Source of the DNA: Streptomyces sp. SID8374
GTDB lineage: Bacteria; Actinomycetota; Actinomycetes; Streptomycetales; Streptomycetaceae
Assembly (NCBI RefSeq): GCF_009865135.1
Contig: NZ_WWGH01000001.1
Location: 3,038,001 to 3,102,000 of the forward strand
Length of the DNA stretch: 64,000 nucleotides
Direction: 5' to 3'
Within the stretch, counting starts at the first letter, position 1. The number at the start of each line of letters is the position of its first letter. A model generated the notes under the pieces. That model made no database searches. It was not told where the DNA came from and saw only the letters and a list, made by a program, of their open reading frames with translations. Positions 1-6,436 of the stretch are shown here, in pieces. The position numbers and the translations under genes are program-made.

Positions 1-2
1 TG

Positions 3-86
3 GAGCCCGGGTACGACGAGGGCCAGGAAGAGGACCCGGACGAGAAGTCGGCGGGCGCGGCTTCCCGCCCGGAGTTGGCGGCTTAG
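3..86 (+). CDS. 3' end of a gene cut by the window edge
   Basis: Only the last 27 codons are visible, closed by TAG at 84-86. The tail is rich in Glu and Asp (GYDEGQEEDPDEKSAG). Third positions are nearly all G or C in this frame, unlike the other two, so a real gene end is likely. The family cannot be named from this fragment. It is co-oriented with the small gene that follows. Confidence 0.5.
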   Translation, partial: EPGYDEGQEEDPDEKSAGAASRPELAA

Positions 87-99
87 CGACGGCGTGAGG

Positions 100-114
100 T
101 GCACACTGTGTGCA
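100..114. promoter_or_regulatory. Perfect inverted repeat at a start codon
   Basis: TGCACAC-T-GTGTGCA is a perfect 7-bp inverted repeat with a 1-nt centre. Its last base is the A of the ATG at 114. The position suggests an operator or an RNA structure limiting initiation of the downstream small gene. The binding protein is unknown. Confidence 0.4.
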
Positions 115-359
115 TGACCACCCTCAGCGGCTACACCACAGGCCAGTGCAACACTGGGTGCCACCCGGTCCGGTACGAGCCCGTCCGGCTGCGTCAGGGG
201 CTCCGCCGGGTCTATGCGGTACGCGACGCTCACCTCGGCGCAGCCCTGCACTTAGGCCGGTCCAAGGAGTTCACCCGGAGACGGGCTGCGACGCTCAACG
301 ACTGGGAACAACTTGAGCGCCTAATGGGCAGGGACTCGCACGGCCTGACCACTGCCTAG
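114..359 (+). CDS. Small protein of unknown function (81 aa)
   Basis: Begins MTTLSGYTTGQ and ends RDSHGLTTA. It has an Arg-rich middle, two Cys near the N terminus (QCNTGC) and no membrane segment. The ATG at 114 is preferred although the nearest purine stretch (GAGG, 96-99) is far upstream; a GTG at 99 is the alternative. Its stop overlaps the stop of the convergent gene by four bases, as in compact phage-like genomes. Family not recognised. Confidence 0.5.
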   Translation: MTTLSGYTTGQCNTGCHPVRYEPVRLRQGLRRVYAVRDAHLGAALHLGRSKEFTRRRAATLNDWEQLERLMGRDSHGLTTA

Positions 360-520
360 CGGCGGGCGCTACGCCGGGCGGGGAGTCGCCGGTAGCGGGT
401 GATCTTTCCGCCCTTGGTGGCGCGGGCCTTCTGGCGGGCGTAGCGGCGGAGTCGTGGGTTGGCGAAGAAGAGCTTCCACTGTGCCTTGGACTTGAAGCCG
501 GTGCGTCGTCGGCCAGGCAT
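356..520 (-). CDS. Small basic phage-type protein (54 aa)
   Basis: An excellent ribosome binding site (GGAGGTGACC, then ATG) fixes the start at 520. The protein begins MPGRRRTGFKSKAQWKLFF and is very rich in Arg and Lys. Short basic proteins with an SKAQW(R/K)xFF segment recur in actinobacterial phages and integrated elements, where their role is unknown; the charge suggests nucleic acid contact. First gene of the leftward cluster as read from the left, with about 100 nt to the next one. Confidence 0.7.
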   Translation of the reverse strand: MPGRRRTGFKSKAQWKLFFANPRLRRYARQKARATKGGKITRYRRLPARRSARR

Positions 521-619
521 GGTCACCTCCGAGGTCTGTCTGGAGTGTTCCCGCCGACGGCCTGCACCAACGCCTCGGGCCCGCCTGACGGTTCAGGACG
601 GGCCCAGGGTGGGGGGTGG

Positions 620-859
620 CTATCGGAGTGGTTCGCCGGTTCGGGCGTCGGTGATCTCGATGACCTCGATCTGCTTCTCGATGGGGAGTTCGTCGAGGAA
701 CTGGGCGTCTCCGTAAGCAGCACGCTTGGAGGCGAGGGCGTCGGTTTCAGTGGCAGCAGTGAAGGCGACCCAGGTGGCGGTGCACCAGGGGGTGTCGCCG
801 ACGGGGAAGGTGTGGAGTACGCCGTGGCTGAAGCACCAGGCGTAGTGGGCTGTTCTCAC
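620..859 (-). CDS. Hypothetical protein (79 aa)
   Basis: Starts with GTG at 859 behind AGGAGG; its GTGA overlaps the stop of the upstream gene, so translation is coupled. The sequence opens MRTAHYAWCFSHGVLHTF and ends in a Glu/Asp-rich tail, EITDARTGEPLR. It has Trp and Cys residues but no spaced zinc-binding set. Codon use matches neighbours. Unknown family; one of a chain of tiny genes (620-1361) read as a unit. Confidence 0.65.
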   Translation of the reverse strand: MRTAHYAWCFSHGVLHTFPVGDTPWCTATWVAFTAATETDALASKRAAYGDAQFLDELPIEKQIEVIEITDARTGEPLR

Positions 860-1113
860 GTGTCCTCCTGTACGTATCCGGTGCGGCGGGGTGCCCCGTC
901 GCGGGTGGTGGCGGTGGTGTGGAGCTTGTCGGCTCGCATCCAGCGGGGGCGGATCTCGCGGCCGTCGCTGGTGATGGTGGCGACCTGGACCTTCCGCATG
1001 CCGTCGATGTCGGTGGCGCCGATCGGGGCGTTGGTGATCCGGATGCGGATGGGCCCGTCGGCGGGGTGGTGGCGGTTGCTGAGGCTGCGGTATGTCTGTC
1101 CGGGCTGGATCAT
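856..1113 (-). CDS. Hypothetical protein (85 aa)
   Basis: ATG at 1113 follows AGGAG with 7-nt spacing and overlaps the upstream stop (ATGA). It begins MIQPGQTYRSLSNRHHPADG and continues with alternating hydrophobic and polar residues (IRIRITNAP, KVQVATITSDGR), which predicts a small beta-rich fold. Short proteins of this MIxPGQ-Y form occur in Streptomyces elements without assigned function. Inside the coupled gene chain. Confidence 0.65.
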   Translation of the reverse strand: MIQPGQTYRSLSNRHHPADGPIRIRITNAPIGATDIDGMRKVQVATITSDGREIRPRWMRADKLHTTATTRDGAPRRTGYVQEDT

Positions 1114-1361
1114 CGCGGGGGCTCCTGGGTGGTGTTGCAGTCGGCGCAGAACCGGTACTTGTAGGCGGCCCAGTGGCCTTCGATCTGTGCACGGGAGCGG
1201 AGCGTCATGTACGGCTCGCGGAACTCGTCGTGGTCGGTGATCCGGCTGTAGGTGCGGATCGCCGGGTTGCAGGCAGCCTGCTGGTCGGACCTGAACCGGT
1301 GCAGGTCGTACATGTCCTCGGTGGTTCCGGCCCACTCGCGAACATCTTCGGCGGTCGGCAT
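1110..1361 (-). CDS. Hypothetical protein with C-terminal Cys pair (83 aa)
   Basis: ATG at 1361 follows GAGGAG. The N terminus is MPTAEDVREWAGTTEDMYD, the middle is charged and helical, and the end carries FCADCNTT, one CxxC pair. A single pair might bind metal in a dimer. The stop overlaps the next start, so it is coupled to 856-1113. Family not recognised. Confidence 0.65.
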   Translation of the reverse strand: MPTAEDVREWAGTTEDMYDLHRFRSDQQAACNPAIRTYSRITDHDEFREPYMTLRSRAQIEGHWAAYKYRFCADCNTTQEPPR

Positions 1362-1413
1362 GATGCTCCTCGGGTTGTGGGCCGCTGTGCTGTACACAGC
1401 GGCCCAGGGGCGG

Positions 1414-1578
1414 TCAGACGGTCGTCGTGTTGTGGTCAGGGCAGGCGGTGCGTCCGTCGGTGTCCTCCCAGCCGAGTCGCTTGCGGGCCTCCTGGGCGTC
1501 CTCGCGGCTCTCGTAGTCGCCGTCCATGAACCCGAAGCAGACATCGCACTGGACCTGATAGATGGGCGTGATGGGCAT
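1414..1578 (-). CDS. Small CxxC protein (54 aa)
   Basis: ATG at 1578 behind AGGAG. The chain holds CDVC near residue 11 and C-P-D-H near the C terminus, a possible four-ligand zinc site separated by a charged helix (ESREDAQEARKRL). This matches the many tiny Cys/His proteins in this cluster. Exact family unknown; a metal-binding nucleic acid or protein adaptor is the reasonable guess. Confidence 0.65.
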   Translation of the reverse strand: MPITPIYQVQCDVCFGFMDGDYESREDAQEARKRLGWEDTDGRTACPDHNTTTV

Positions 1579-1582
1579 CGGT

Positions 1583-1738
1583 CTACTCCTCCTCGGTCTT
1601 CTGGTCGATGGCGGCGAACTGGCGGGTGGAGTGGGCGTAGGTGACCGGCCGGCCGGTCGGTGCGACGCACCGTTGTCCGGCGGGCTGTTCGCAGATGGGG
1701 CACTTGATGGTGGCAATGGCGCGGTCGTTGATGGTCAT
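1583..1738 (-). CDS. Phage-type zinc-finger protein (51 aa)
   Basis: The ATG at 1738 is preceded by AGGAGTAGACCG. The sequence contains CPIC-x(7)-C followed by H-S-T-R (CPICEQPAGQRC then YAHSTRQ). That C-P-x-C, G-x-x-C, H-x-x-R pattern is common to small DNA-associated zinc proteins of actinophages. The same pattern returns twice in the 25551-25865 product and once in the C-terminal part of the 26191-26934 product, so the element carries a family of these domains. Exact partner unknown. Confidence 0.7.
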   Translation of the reverse strand: MTINDRAIATIKCPICEQPAGQRCVAPTGRPVTYAHSTRQFAAIDQKTEEE

Positions 1739-1742
1739 CGGT

Positions 1743-1856
1743 CTACTCCTCGTCGTCGTTGTTTTCGTACCGGTCCCACGATCGGTCCCAGGCGATGGTC
1801 TCGGCCAGGGTGTCCTCCCACGGCGGCAACGAGGCCGGGGCAGGCGGCGGGGTCAC
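1743..1856 (-). CDS. Very small acidic-tailed protein (37 aa)
   Basis: GTG at 1856 sits inside the stop of the upstream gene (GTGA). The N-terminal half is Pro-rich (TPPPAPASLPPWED) and the end is acidic (RYENNDDEE). Coupling and high third-position GC support expression; there is no separate ribosome binding site. Unknown family. Confidence 0.5.
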   Translation of the reverse strand: MTPPPAPASLPPWEDTLAETIAWDRSWDRYENNDDEE

Positions 1857-2344
1857 GGGATGGCTGGCTTCGGGACGCCGGGGCACTGCCATTCGTCCTC
1901 TCGGCCGGGCTCGTTGGTCTGTGGCTCGTGAGGGTTTTTGAACGCGCACGTCTTCGCGGCCGGGTTCGATGCCGTCGCGGTGGCCATCTGCTTGTTGAAC
2001 TCGCAGGCCGCACACGGTTTCCCGTACTCGTAGCCGGCCCCGCAGACCTGGCAGTCCTGGAACCGGGCGGGCTTCAACGTCTCCAGTTCGGCAACCCGGG
2101 CGAGGAGCTGCTTTGCGGTGGATCGTTGGGCGGCGATCTGATGGTGCAGCTGGGCGTTCACGTCGTCCAGCTCGGCAACCTGGTCGGCCGCCTCGGACAG
2201 AGCTTTCCGCAGCCGGTCGATCTCTCCGAGCAGTGCGGCAAGGTGTCCGCTGATCACGGGGGCGACGCGGTCGGACATCAACTCCAGCAGATCCAGGGTG
2301 CGGATCTCCTGCTCGCGGTCCGGGGTCATCGGCGTGTCGGTCAT
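1853..2344 (-). CDS. Coiled-coil protein with Cys-rich C terminus (163 aa)
   Basis: ATG at 2344 follows AAGGA by 7 nt; longer readings start in non-coding sequence. Residues about 10-95 are strongly helical with heptad Leu/Ile/Val (LLGEIDRLRKAL, VAELDDVNAQLHHQI), predicting a coiled coil. The rest has QVCGAGYEYGKPCAACEF and later Cys residues, a probable zinc ribbon. This layout suits a dimeric adaptor or DNA-binding protein. It heads the coupled pair with 1743-1856. Confidence 0.7.
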   Translation of the reverse strand: MTDTPMTPDREQEIRTLDLLELMSDRVAPVISGHLAALLGEIDRLRKALSEAADQVAELDDVNAQLHHQIAAQRSTAKQLLARVAELETLKPARFQDCQVCGAGYEYGKPCAACEFNKQMATATASNPAAKTCAFKNPHEPQTNEPGREDEWQCPGVPKPAIP

Positions 2345-2378
2345 CGGGGTCCTTCCGGAGCCAGGGCGGGCGTGTCGG

Positions 2379-2717
2379 TCAGGCGGCGAGCGCGAGCCGC
2401 GCGGCCACGATCTTGTAAGCGGGCTTGCGCGCCTTGTAGTTGAGGGCGATGACCGCGACCTGGGTGCGGGTGTAGCGGAGGCAGTTCCGCATGTGACGGC
2501 CGGCATGGACGCGGCCTGCGGTGCCGAGGATGCCGAGCTTCGCGGCGACCTTGCGGAGGGTTCCGGCGACGGAGGTGGCGTCGCGGTGGTTCAGGCCCTG
2601 GGCCATGGCGTGGGTGGCGAGGGTGCCGACACCGTGGCGGCGGATGCGTGCGGCGGCCCGGTTGGCGGTCTGGCGGGTGCGGAGTGTGGCGCGGCGGGTG
2701 CGGTTGCTGGCGATCAC
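2379..2717 (-). CDS. Basic helical protein of unknown function (112 aa)
   Basis: GTG at 2717 behind AGGGGGA. It opens MIASNRTRRATLRTRQTAN and has about 25 Arg/Lys and hardly any acid, so nucleic acid binding is likely. The end (YKARKPAYKIVAARLALAA) is also basic. It is the first gene of the leftward cluster, with its promoter in the divergent region 2718-2846. No family recognised. Confidence 0.65.
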   Translation of the reverse strand: MIASNRTRRATLRTRQTANRAAARIRRHGVGTLATHAMAQGLNHRDATSVAGTLRKVAAKLGILGTAGRVHAGRHMRNCLRYTRTQVAVIALNYKARKPAYKIVAARLALAA

Positions 2718-2846
2718 GGGTCCCCCTCGGGTGGTGCTTGTCGTTCACCATCGCGCCTCACTAGCGATCACGTGTTGCGCTGGCGATGACTCAGACAGTA
2801 CGCCTGAGGCATGGCCACCGCAAGTGGGTTGCGATAGATTGGTGCC
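2718..2846. promoter_or_regulatory. Divergent promoter region
   Basis: This gap separates leftward 2379-2717 from rightward 2847-3137. For the rightward gene a -10 box TAGATT lies at 2835-2840, only 6 nt before ATG, with no ribosome binding site, so the message is probably leaderless. The words GCGATCACGTG and GCGATGACTC repeat the half-site GCGAT within the gap, a possible operator. Confidence 0.5.
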
Positions 2847-3137
2847 ATGAATCCGACCCCGCCCCCCGAGTCCCCAACCCTGGAGGACATCGCCGCAGCC
2901 GGCACCCGCCGGCTCCGCGACGCAGACCGGCTCAAGAAGTCCAGCGACGAACTGAAGGAGCTCGTCCTTGCCGCCCTCAGGGCTGGAATCCACAAGCCCA
3001 CTGAGGTCGCCAAGAAGTCCGGGTGGACCGGGGCCCACGTCAGGAAGATGGCGAGGGAGGCGGGCATCGAAGCCGACGACCGGTACAAGGAGCGAGCAGA
3101 GCGGCTCCGCAAAGCGCAGGCCGAGGACTCCTCATGA
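2847..3137 (+). CDS. Helix-turn-helix regulator (96 aa)
   Basis: Likely leaderless start at 2847. After a Pro-rich N terminus the chain is helical; residues about 50-78 (AALRAGIHKPTEVAKKSGWTGAHVRKMAREAGI) form a helix-turn-helix in which KPTEVAKKSGWT is the first helix and turn and AHVRKMAREAG the recognition helix. It may bind the divergent promoter just upstream. Its stop overlaps the start of the HD hydrolase gene (ATGA), so the four genes 2847-4223 form one operon. Confidence 0.7.
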   Translation: MNPTPPPESPTLEDIAAAGTRRLRDADRLKKSSDELKELVLAALRAGIHKPTEVAKKSGWTGAHVRKMAREAGIEADDRYKERAERLRKAQAEDSS

Positions 3138-3655
3138 ACGTCGCCGAGGTCGACGCGCTAGCCGCCGCTGCCCACGCCGGCCAGTTCGACAAGGTCGACG
3201 TCCCGTACATCCGGCACGTCCGTGCTGTGGCCGCCGGGCTGGTCCCGTTCGGTGACGACCTGGTGATGGCCGGGCTGCTGCACGACGTCATCGAGGACAC
3301 CGACTGGACCACCGAACGGCTCCTGGCTGCTGGTGTTCCCAACCATGTTGTCGGCCTTGTGGAGGACGTCACTAACCAGCGTGGTGTGCCCTACGAGGAG
3401 AAGATGTGGAGGATCACCAGTAGCCGCGACGCCACCCTCCTCAAGGTGGCGGACAACGCGCACAACAGCCACCCCGACCGGGCGATCAAGCTGTCCGAGG
3501 AGCAGCGGACCCGGCTGGCGGCGAAGTACCGGGCAGCCCGGGACATCCTGTGGCCCGCCGCCGAAGACCGTGACATCGAGACCATCGTCAGGATCGTCAA
3601 CCCGTCGCTGCTCGGCGAACTCCGCGAGCGACGGAACCAGGAGAGCCCCTCATGA
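3134..3655 (+). CDS. HD-domain hydrolase, small alarmone hydrolase-like
   Basis: The 173-residue chain is one HD domain. LLHDVIEDTDW (residues about 48-58) carries the paired HD and ED metal and catalytic residues, and KVADNAHNS (104-112) matches the KxADxxHN motif of the RelA/SpoT hydrolase domain; an N-terminal His (AHAGQ) completes the metal site. The family hydrolyses (p)ppGpp or related nucleotides to GDP/GTP and pyrophosphate. There is no synthetase or TGS domain. In a mobile element it could blunt the host stringent response or neutralise a toxic alarmone synthetase; no synthetase gene is seen here. Substrate is inferred. Confidence 0.8.
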   Translation: MNVAEVDALAAAAHAGQFDKVDVPYIRHVRAVAAGLVPFGDDLVMAGLLHDVIEDTDWTTERLLAAGVPNHVVGLVEDVTNQRGVPYEEKMWRITSSRDATLLKVADNAHNSHPDRAIKLSEEQRTRLAAKYRAARDILWPAAEDRDIETIVRIVNPSLLGELRERRNQESPS

Positions 3656-4038
3656 CCGACACCTTGGTGGCCTTCCTCCGGGCCCGACTCGACGACGATG
3701 AGCAGGTGGCGGGGGCGGCAGACCCGGAGCTGAGTCACGTCTTCACCCGTATCGCCACCTTCGATCCCGAGATGGCGGCAGATGAACGCCACATCATGGT
3801 GCAGCGCCCGGCCCGCACCCTGCGGGAAGTCCAAGCGAAACGGCAGTTGATCGACGAGCACCGGCCGGACGGGGCGGGAGGGTGCAGCACGTGTACGGAC
3901 CCCGAGGACTTCGACGAGGACGCAGACGGCAACCGCGCGTTCTCCCGAAGCGCGAAGCCCTGGCCGTGCCCTACCGTCAGGCTCCTCGCCCTCCCGTACA
4001 GCGACCACCTCGACTACCGGCAGGAGTGGACCCCATGA
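3652..4038 (+). CDS. DUF6221 family protein
   Basis: MTDTLVAFLRARLDDDEQVA at the N terminus and YSDHLDYRQEWTP at the C terminus are the two conserved ends of DUF6221, a family very common in Streptomyces and its phages. A CSTC pair lies in the middle. Function is unknown. The ATG overlaps the upstream stop (ATGA) and its own stop overlaps the next start. A second, more divergent copy is at 5214-5510. Confidence 0.85.
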   Translation: MTDTLVAFLRARLDDDEQVAGAADPELSHVFTRIATFDPEMAADERHIMVQRPARTLREVQAKRQLIDEHRPDGAGGCSTCTDPEDFDEDADGNRAFSRSAKPWPCPTVRLLALPYSDHLDYRQEWTP

Positions 4039-4223
4039 GCACCGAGCACCTGACGATCACCGCCGAGCCGACCGGCGCGGTCCGACTCCTGTCCACCTTG
4101 CAGCCCGAAGAGGTTCGGCACAGCTGCTTCGTGAGGGACGTTCTCCCCGACACGGCCCGCACTTTGGCTGCCGAACTGCTGCGAGCCGCCGATGAAGCGG
4201 ACGCCACCCGGACCCGGTCCTAA
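4035..4223 (+). CDS. Small hypothetical protein (62 aa)
   Basis: Starts at 4035 by ATGA overlap with the DUF6221 gene. The chain (MSTEHLTITAEPTGAVRLL to ADATRTRS) has a short beta-type N terminus and an Ala/Leu/Glu-rich helix. It is the last gene of the 2847-4223 operon. Family not recognised. Confidence 0.6.
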   Translation: MSTEHLTITAEPTGAVRLLSTLQPEEVRHSCFVRDVLPDTARTLAAELLRAADEADATRTRS

Positions 4224-4267
4224 CCGTTCCACCCCCACCGCCCGTGCTCCCCCGGCAGAATGCGGTC

Positions 4268-4450
4268 ATGGCGAGGTTCACGGTCCACGGTGCGACACAG
4301 CGCGAGTGCCAGGACGCCCTGGACGACCTGCGCCGACTCCTTGATGTGGCCGTGACACTGCCGCCGACGGATCGGCTCGGCGGATCGTGGATTGCCCGCG
4401 CGGAACACAGGACAGCCCCGGCCCCTAGGGTCCGGGGCTTTGCCGTGTGA
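4268..4450 (+). CDS. Small hypothetical protein (60 aa)
   Basis: MARFTVHGATQRECQDALDD reads like a small alpha/beta protein. There is no ribosome binding site, but CAGAAT at 4255-4260 could be a -10 box for a leaderless message. The last codons run through the terminator hairpin 4414-4439, which is odd for a gene end and lowers confidence. Confidence 0.45.
   Translation: MARFTVHGATQRECQDALDDLRRLLDVAVTLPPTDRLGGSWIARAEHRTAPAPRVRGFAV
4414..4439 (+). terminator. Hairpin terminator
   Basis: AGCCCCGG pairs with CCGGGGCT across a 10-nt loop and is followed by TT. It closes the rightward unit. Confidence 0.6.
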
Positions 4451-4585
4451 TGAGCCTGGGGTAAACGGCCGCAGGTCGCGCGAGGTTTCGGGCATTCACA
4501 CCATGGGGTGGTCGCCCACGATATGGGTCCTCAAACGCTTACGGGTGTCGTTGATTCAACTGAAGCGCTACCGCGCTTATCGGTC

Positions 4586-4637
4586 GCGTCACCCCCGCCC
4601 GCATCAGCTTCCCGGCAAAACGGGGCGGGGGTGACGC
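4586..4637. promoter_or_regulatory. Long perfect inverted repeat upstream of a membrane-protein gene
   Basis: GCGTCACCCCCGCCC (4586-4600) and its exact complement (4623-4637) flank a 22-nt loop. The stem is 15 bp, unusually stable, and lies 18 nt before the start of 4656-4922, just before its ribosome binding site. It has no T-run, so attenuation, RNA processing or protein binding is as plausible as termination. The preceding stretch 4451-4585 shows no gene. Confidence 0.6.
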
Positions 4638-4655
4638 CTCACAGAGGGATCAGCT

Positions 4656-4922
4656 ATGGATCAATCCCCTGCAGACCAGGGGCTGTACGCCTCTGGCCGC
4701 GACCTGGCAGCGCCTGGTCGCAGTTCTCATCCGGTCACCGACTCGGTGTTGGTCTTGGTGGGCGGCGTGTCGTTCACTGAACTCGTCGCCGTGGAGGGGC
4801 TGGACCCCTGGCTGGCGATCGGGCCGGCTGTGACGCTGGTTGCGTGCCTGAAGCTCGCGGTGTATGCCCCGGCTGGCGTCGGGTTGTTGCGGGACAAGGT
4901 TCTTCGGTTCATCCGTTCGTGA
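4656..4922 (+). CDS. Small two-helix membrane protein (88 aa)
   Basis: ATG at 4656 follows GAGGGA. Two hydrophobic segments (residues about 27-48, TDSVLVLVGGVSFTELVAV, and 54-74, LAIGPAVTLVACLKLAVYA) are joined by a short Asp/Glu turn, and the C terminus is basic (RDKVLRFIRS). Size and topology resemble holins and small plasmid-spread proteins, but there is no lysis gene nearby. Function unassigned. Confidence 0.6.
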   Translation: MDQSPADQGLYASGRDLAAPGRSSHPVTDSVLVLVGGVSFTELVAVEGLDPWLAIGPAVTLVACLKLAVYAPAGVGLLRDKVLRFIRS

Positions 4923-5213
4923 CCTCCTCCCTGTGCTGCGCCCCGGTACCCAGTTGCTCGCTGGTGTGCTGGGGCGTTTCGCTTGTACACGCTAAGTCAA
5001 CGTCTATAGCGAATTACAGTTCTTGAATCTGTGACGGCGTCACCCGTTTGGAGGATGTGGCCCTGTGGGTCTAGTTACGGCCCTCCGCGCTTTGAGTATG
5101 CCTTGGTCATATGCGGAACGACTGTTGGCGCAACGCAGTGCAGACCTCCTACGACACAACAGGCCCCGGACCAGTCGGTTCGGAGCCTTGCTGTGCGGTG
5201 AGCGGTCAGCAAG
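4923..5213. other. Gene-free stretch with a local AT-rich patch
   Basis: No convincing gene. Bases 4990-5030 are markedly richer in A and T than their surroundings, and the 13-nt palindrome GTGACGGCGTCAC (5031-5043) follows at once. This could be a promoter, a protein-binding site or part of a replication start; none can be proved from sequence alone. Confidence 0.4.
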
Positions 5214-5510
5214 CTAGGGGCGCCATCCCGGCCCCCACTCGGGGTGATCCCGGTACACGTTGGCCATGTGCCGCAGGATCCGTAGGGCGAGAAACCCGGC
5301 TGCGGGCTCGTCAGCTACTCGGCTGATGGCGTGCTCGCACTCGATGAGGACCCGGCGGTAGTTGGCGTTCTCGTCGGTCGTGTGCTCGGTGTACCGGTCG
5401 CGGAGGAACTGCACAAGGTCGAGATCAGGGGCATTCGGGGGTAGTGCAGTGCTCGGGGCGAGCTTGTCGACCATGCTGCTTACAGGTCCATCTTCTGTCG
5501 TGTCGCTCAT
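5214..5510 (-). CDS. DUF6221-like protein (98 aa)
   Basis: The ending LRHMANVYRDHPEWGPGWRP matches the C-terminal signature of DUF6221 (Y-x-D-H-P-x-W-x-x-x-W-x-P), and DLVQFLRDRYTEHTTDE matches its N-terminal FL-R-R segment. The start at 5510 has GAGAGGA 8 nt upstream and overlaps the preceding stop. An extra 25 residues precede the domain. Function unknown. Confidence 0.7.
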   Translation of the reverse strand: MSDTTEDGPVSSMVDKLAPSTALPPNAPDLDLVQFLRDRYTEHTTDENANYRRVLIECEHAISRVADEPAAGFLALRILRHMANVYRDHPEWGPGWRP

Positions 5511-5641
5511 GGGGGGCATCCTCTCGTCATCCGCGTGTCGCGTTCCGGGTGTTGGCGATGACACCGCGGGTGGTGCTGGTGACGGTGGGCGCCGTGGTAG
5601 TGCTGGACGACCGGATGCGCGGGCTGTTCGGGCAAGGTCAC
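5507..5641 (-). CDS. Coupled 44-aa reading frame, frameshifted copy of a neighbour's tail
   Basis: GTG at 5641 and stop at 5507 overlap both neighbours, so it can be translated by coupling. The peptide begins MTLPEQPAHPVVQHYHGAH. Its DNA resembles the 3' end of 6437-6925: both hold HYHGA and then bases that in another frame spell TSTTRGVIANTR (the neighbour has TSTTKGIIANTR in frame). It therefore looks like a partial duplicate whose second half slipped out of frame. Confidence 0.45.
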   Translation of the reverse strand: MTLPEQPAHPVVQHYHGAHRHQHHPRCHRQHPERDTRMTRGCPP

Positions 5642-6108
5642 TGACGGCATCCGGTTCGCTCGGCCTCGATCCGGGCCAGCTCCTCTAGCACCCGTGCTTG
5701 CACGGTGGGGTCGCTGGGCCCGGTCTCCGCAAGCCGGGCGACTTTCTCCAGGTCTACCGCGTTGGCATCTTGGAGGTAGGCGGCCAGGTCGGCGGAGTTT
5801 CGCAGGGTCTCAACCCATTTTCCGGCACCGGCGCCGAGCCAGGAATTGAGCCGCCCATAGGAGTCGATGGCCTGCTGCACTGGCTGCTGATCGTAGAGAG
5901 TGCCGCACTGTGGGGCGGGGCGTTCGACGTAGCGGGTGGCCTTGTGGTTGAGGTACGCACTGCCTGCCAATTGGGGGGCCAGGTTGCGGTGGGCCTCGCA
6001 CACGTACAGGGCCCATTGGAGTCGGTTGCTGGTGCTGCGGGTGATGAGGCGGGTTGCTGGTTGGGGGCAGCGGCTGATCTGGCGCCGGACGGGTTCCATG
6101 TGGTTCAT
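5638..6108 (-). CDS. Hypothetical protein (156 aa)
   Basis: Reads from ATG at 6108 (or ATG at 6099, three codons later) to a TGA shared with the next gene. Basic N terminus (MNHMEPVRRQISRCPQPATR), a middle with YVCEAHRNLAPQL, and a helical acidic C-terminal half rich in Ala, Glu and Leu. No transmembrane segment or known motif. Part of the leftward unit 5214-6108. Confidence 0.6.
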   Translation of the reverse strand: MNHMEPVRRQISRCPQPATRLITRSTSNRLQWALYVCEAHRNLAPQLAGSAYLNHKATRYVERPAPQCGTLYDQQPVQQAIDSYGRLNSWLGAGAGKWVETLRNSADLAAYLQDANAVDLEKVARLAETGPSDPTVQARVLEELARIEAERTGCRQ

Positions 6109-6217
6109 GCTGCCGCCGATGGGGGTTGTGGTGTGGGTCGCAGGACCAGATGGCGGGTGGTGGCCGTCACACCGGTGGCCCGCCGCACTTCGGTGTGGCG
6201 GGCCACCGGAATCGGGT

Positions 6218-6403
6218 TCACTTCTTCTTGGCCTTCTTGCCGGTGTTCTTGTTTCCGGGGCAGTAGTCGCCGTGGTGGGTGTGGTTCTCGACGTGCTGGC
6301 CGCCGTACACGACCCCGGTGTTGATGTTCTGGGAGGGCTTCTTGCGGGCGGCGATCTCGCGGGCCATCTCGGCGATCTCCGCGACAGTCATGGGCTCGTC
6401 CAT
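6218..6403 (-). CDS. Small protein with NTG/GGQ motif and Lys tail (61 aa)
   Basis: A good ribosome binding site (AAGGAG, 6 nt) precedes ATG at 6403. After a short helix the chain has NINTGVVYGGQHVENHTHHG and ends in GKKAKKK. Similar Asn/Gly/His stretches link domains in streptomycete conflict and STAND-type proteins; here it stands alone. Its role is unknown. It lies directly after a membrane-protein gene that also ends in an HYHGAVTQQ segment. Confidence 0.65.
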   Translation of the reverse strand: MDEPMTVAEIAEMAREIAARKKPSQNINTGVVYGGQHVENHTHHGDYCPGNKNTGKKAKKK

Positions 6404-6436
6404 GTTGTGCTCCTTGGGTGTTGGGTGCGTTGGGTG

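Noticed and set aside
545..1240. Long plus-strand open frame over the leftward small-gene cluster
   Set aside because: Shadow of high-GC genes on the other strand; no ribosome binding site and low-complexity product.
4656..4922. Holin assignment for the two-helix protein
   Set aside because: No endolysin nearby and small two-helix proteins are common in plasmids; left as unknown.
5111..5326. Plus-strand frame of 71 codons in the gene-free stretch
   Set aside because: No ribosome binding site, weak codon bias, and its 3' part overlaps the real DUF6221-like gene.
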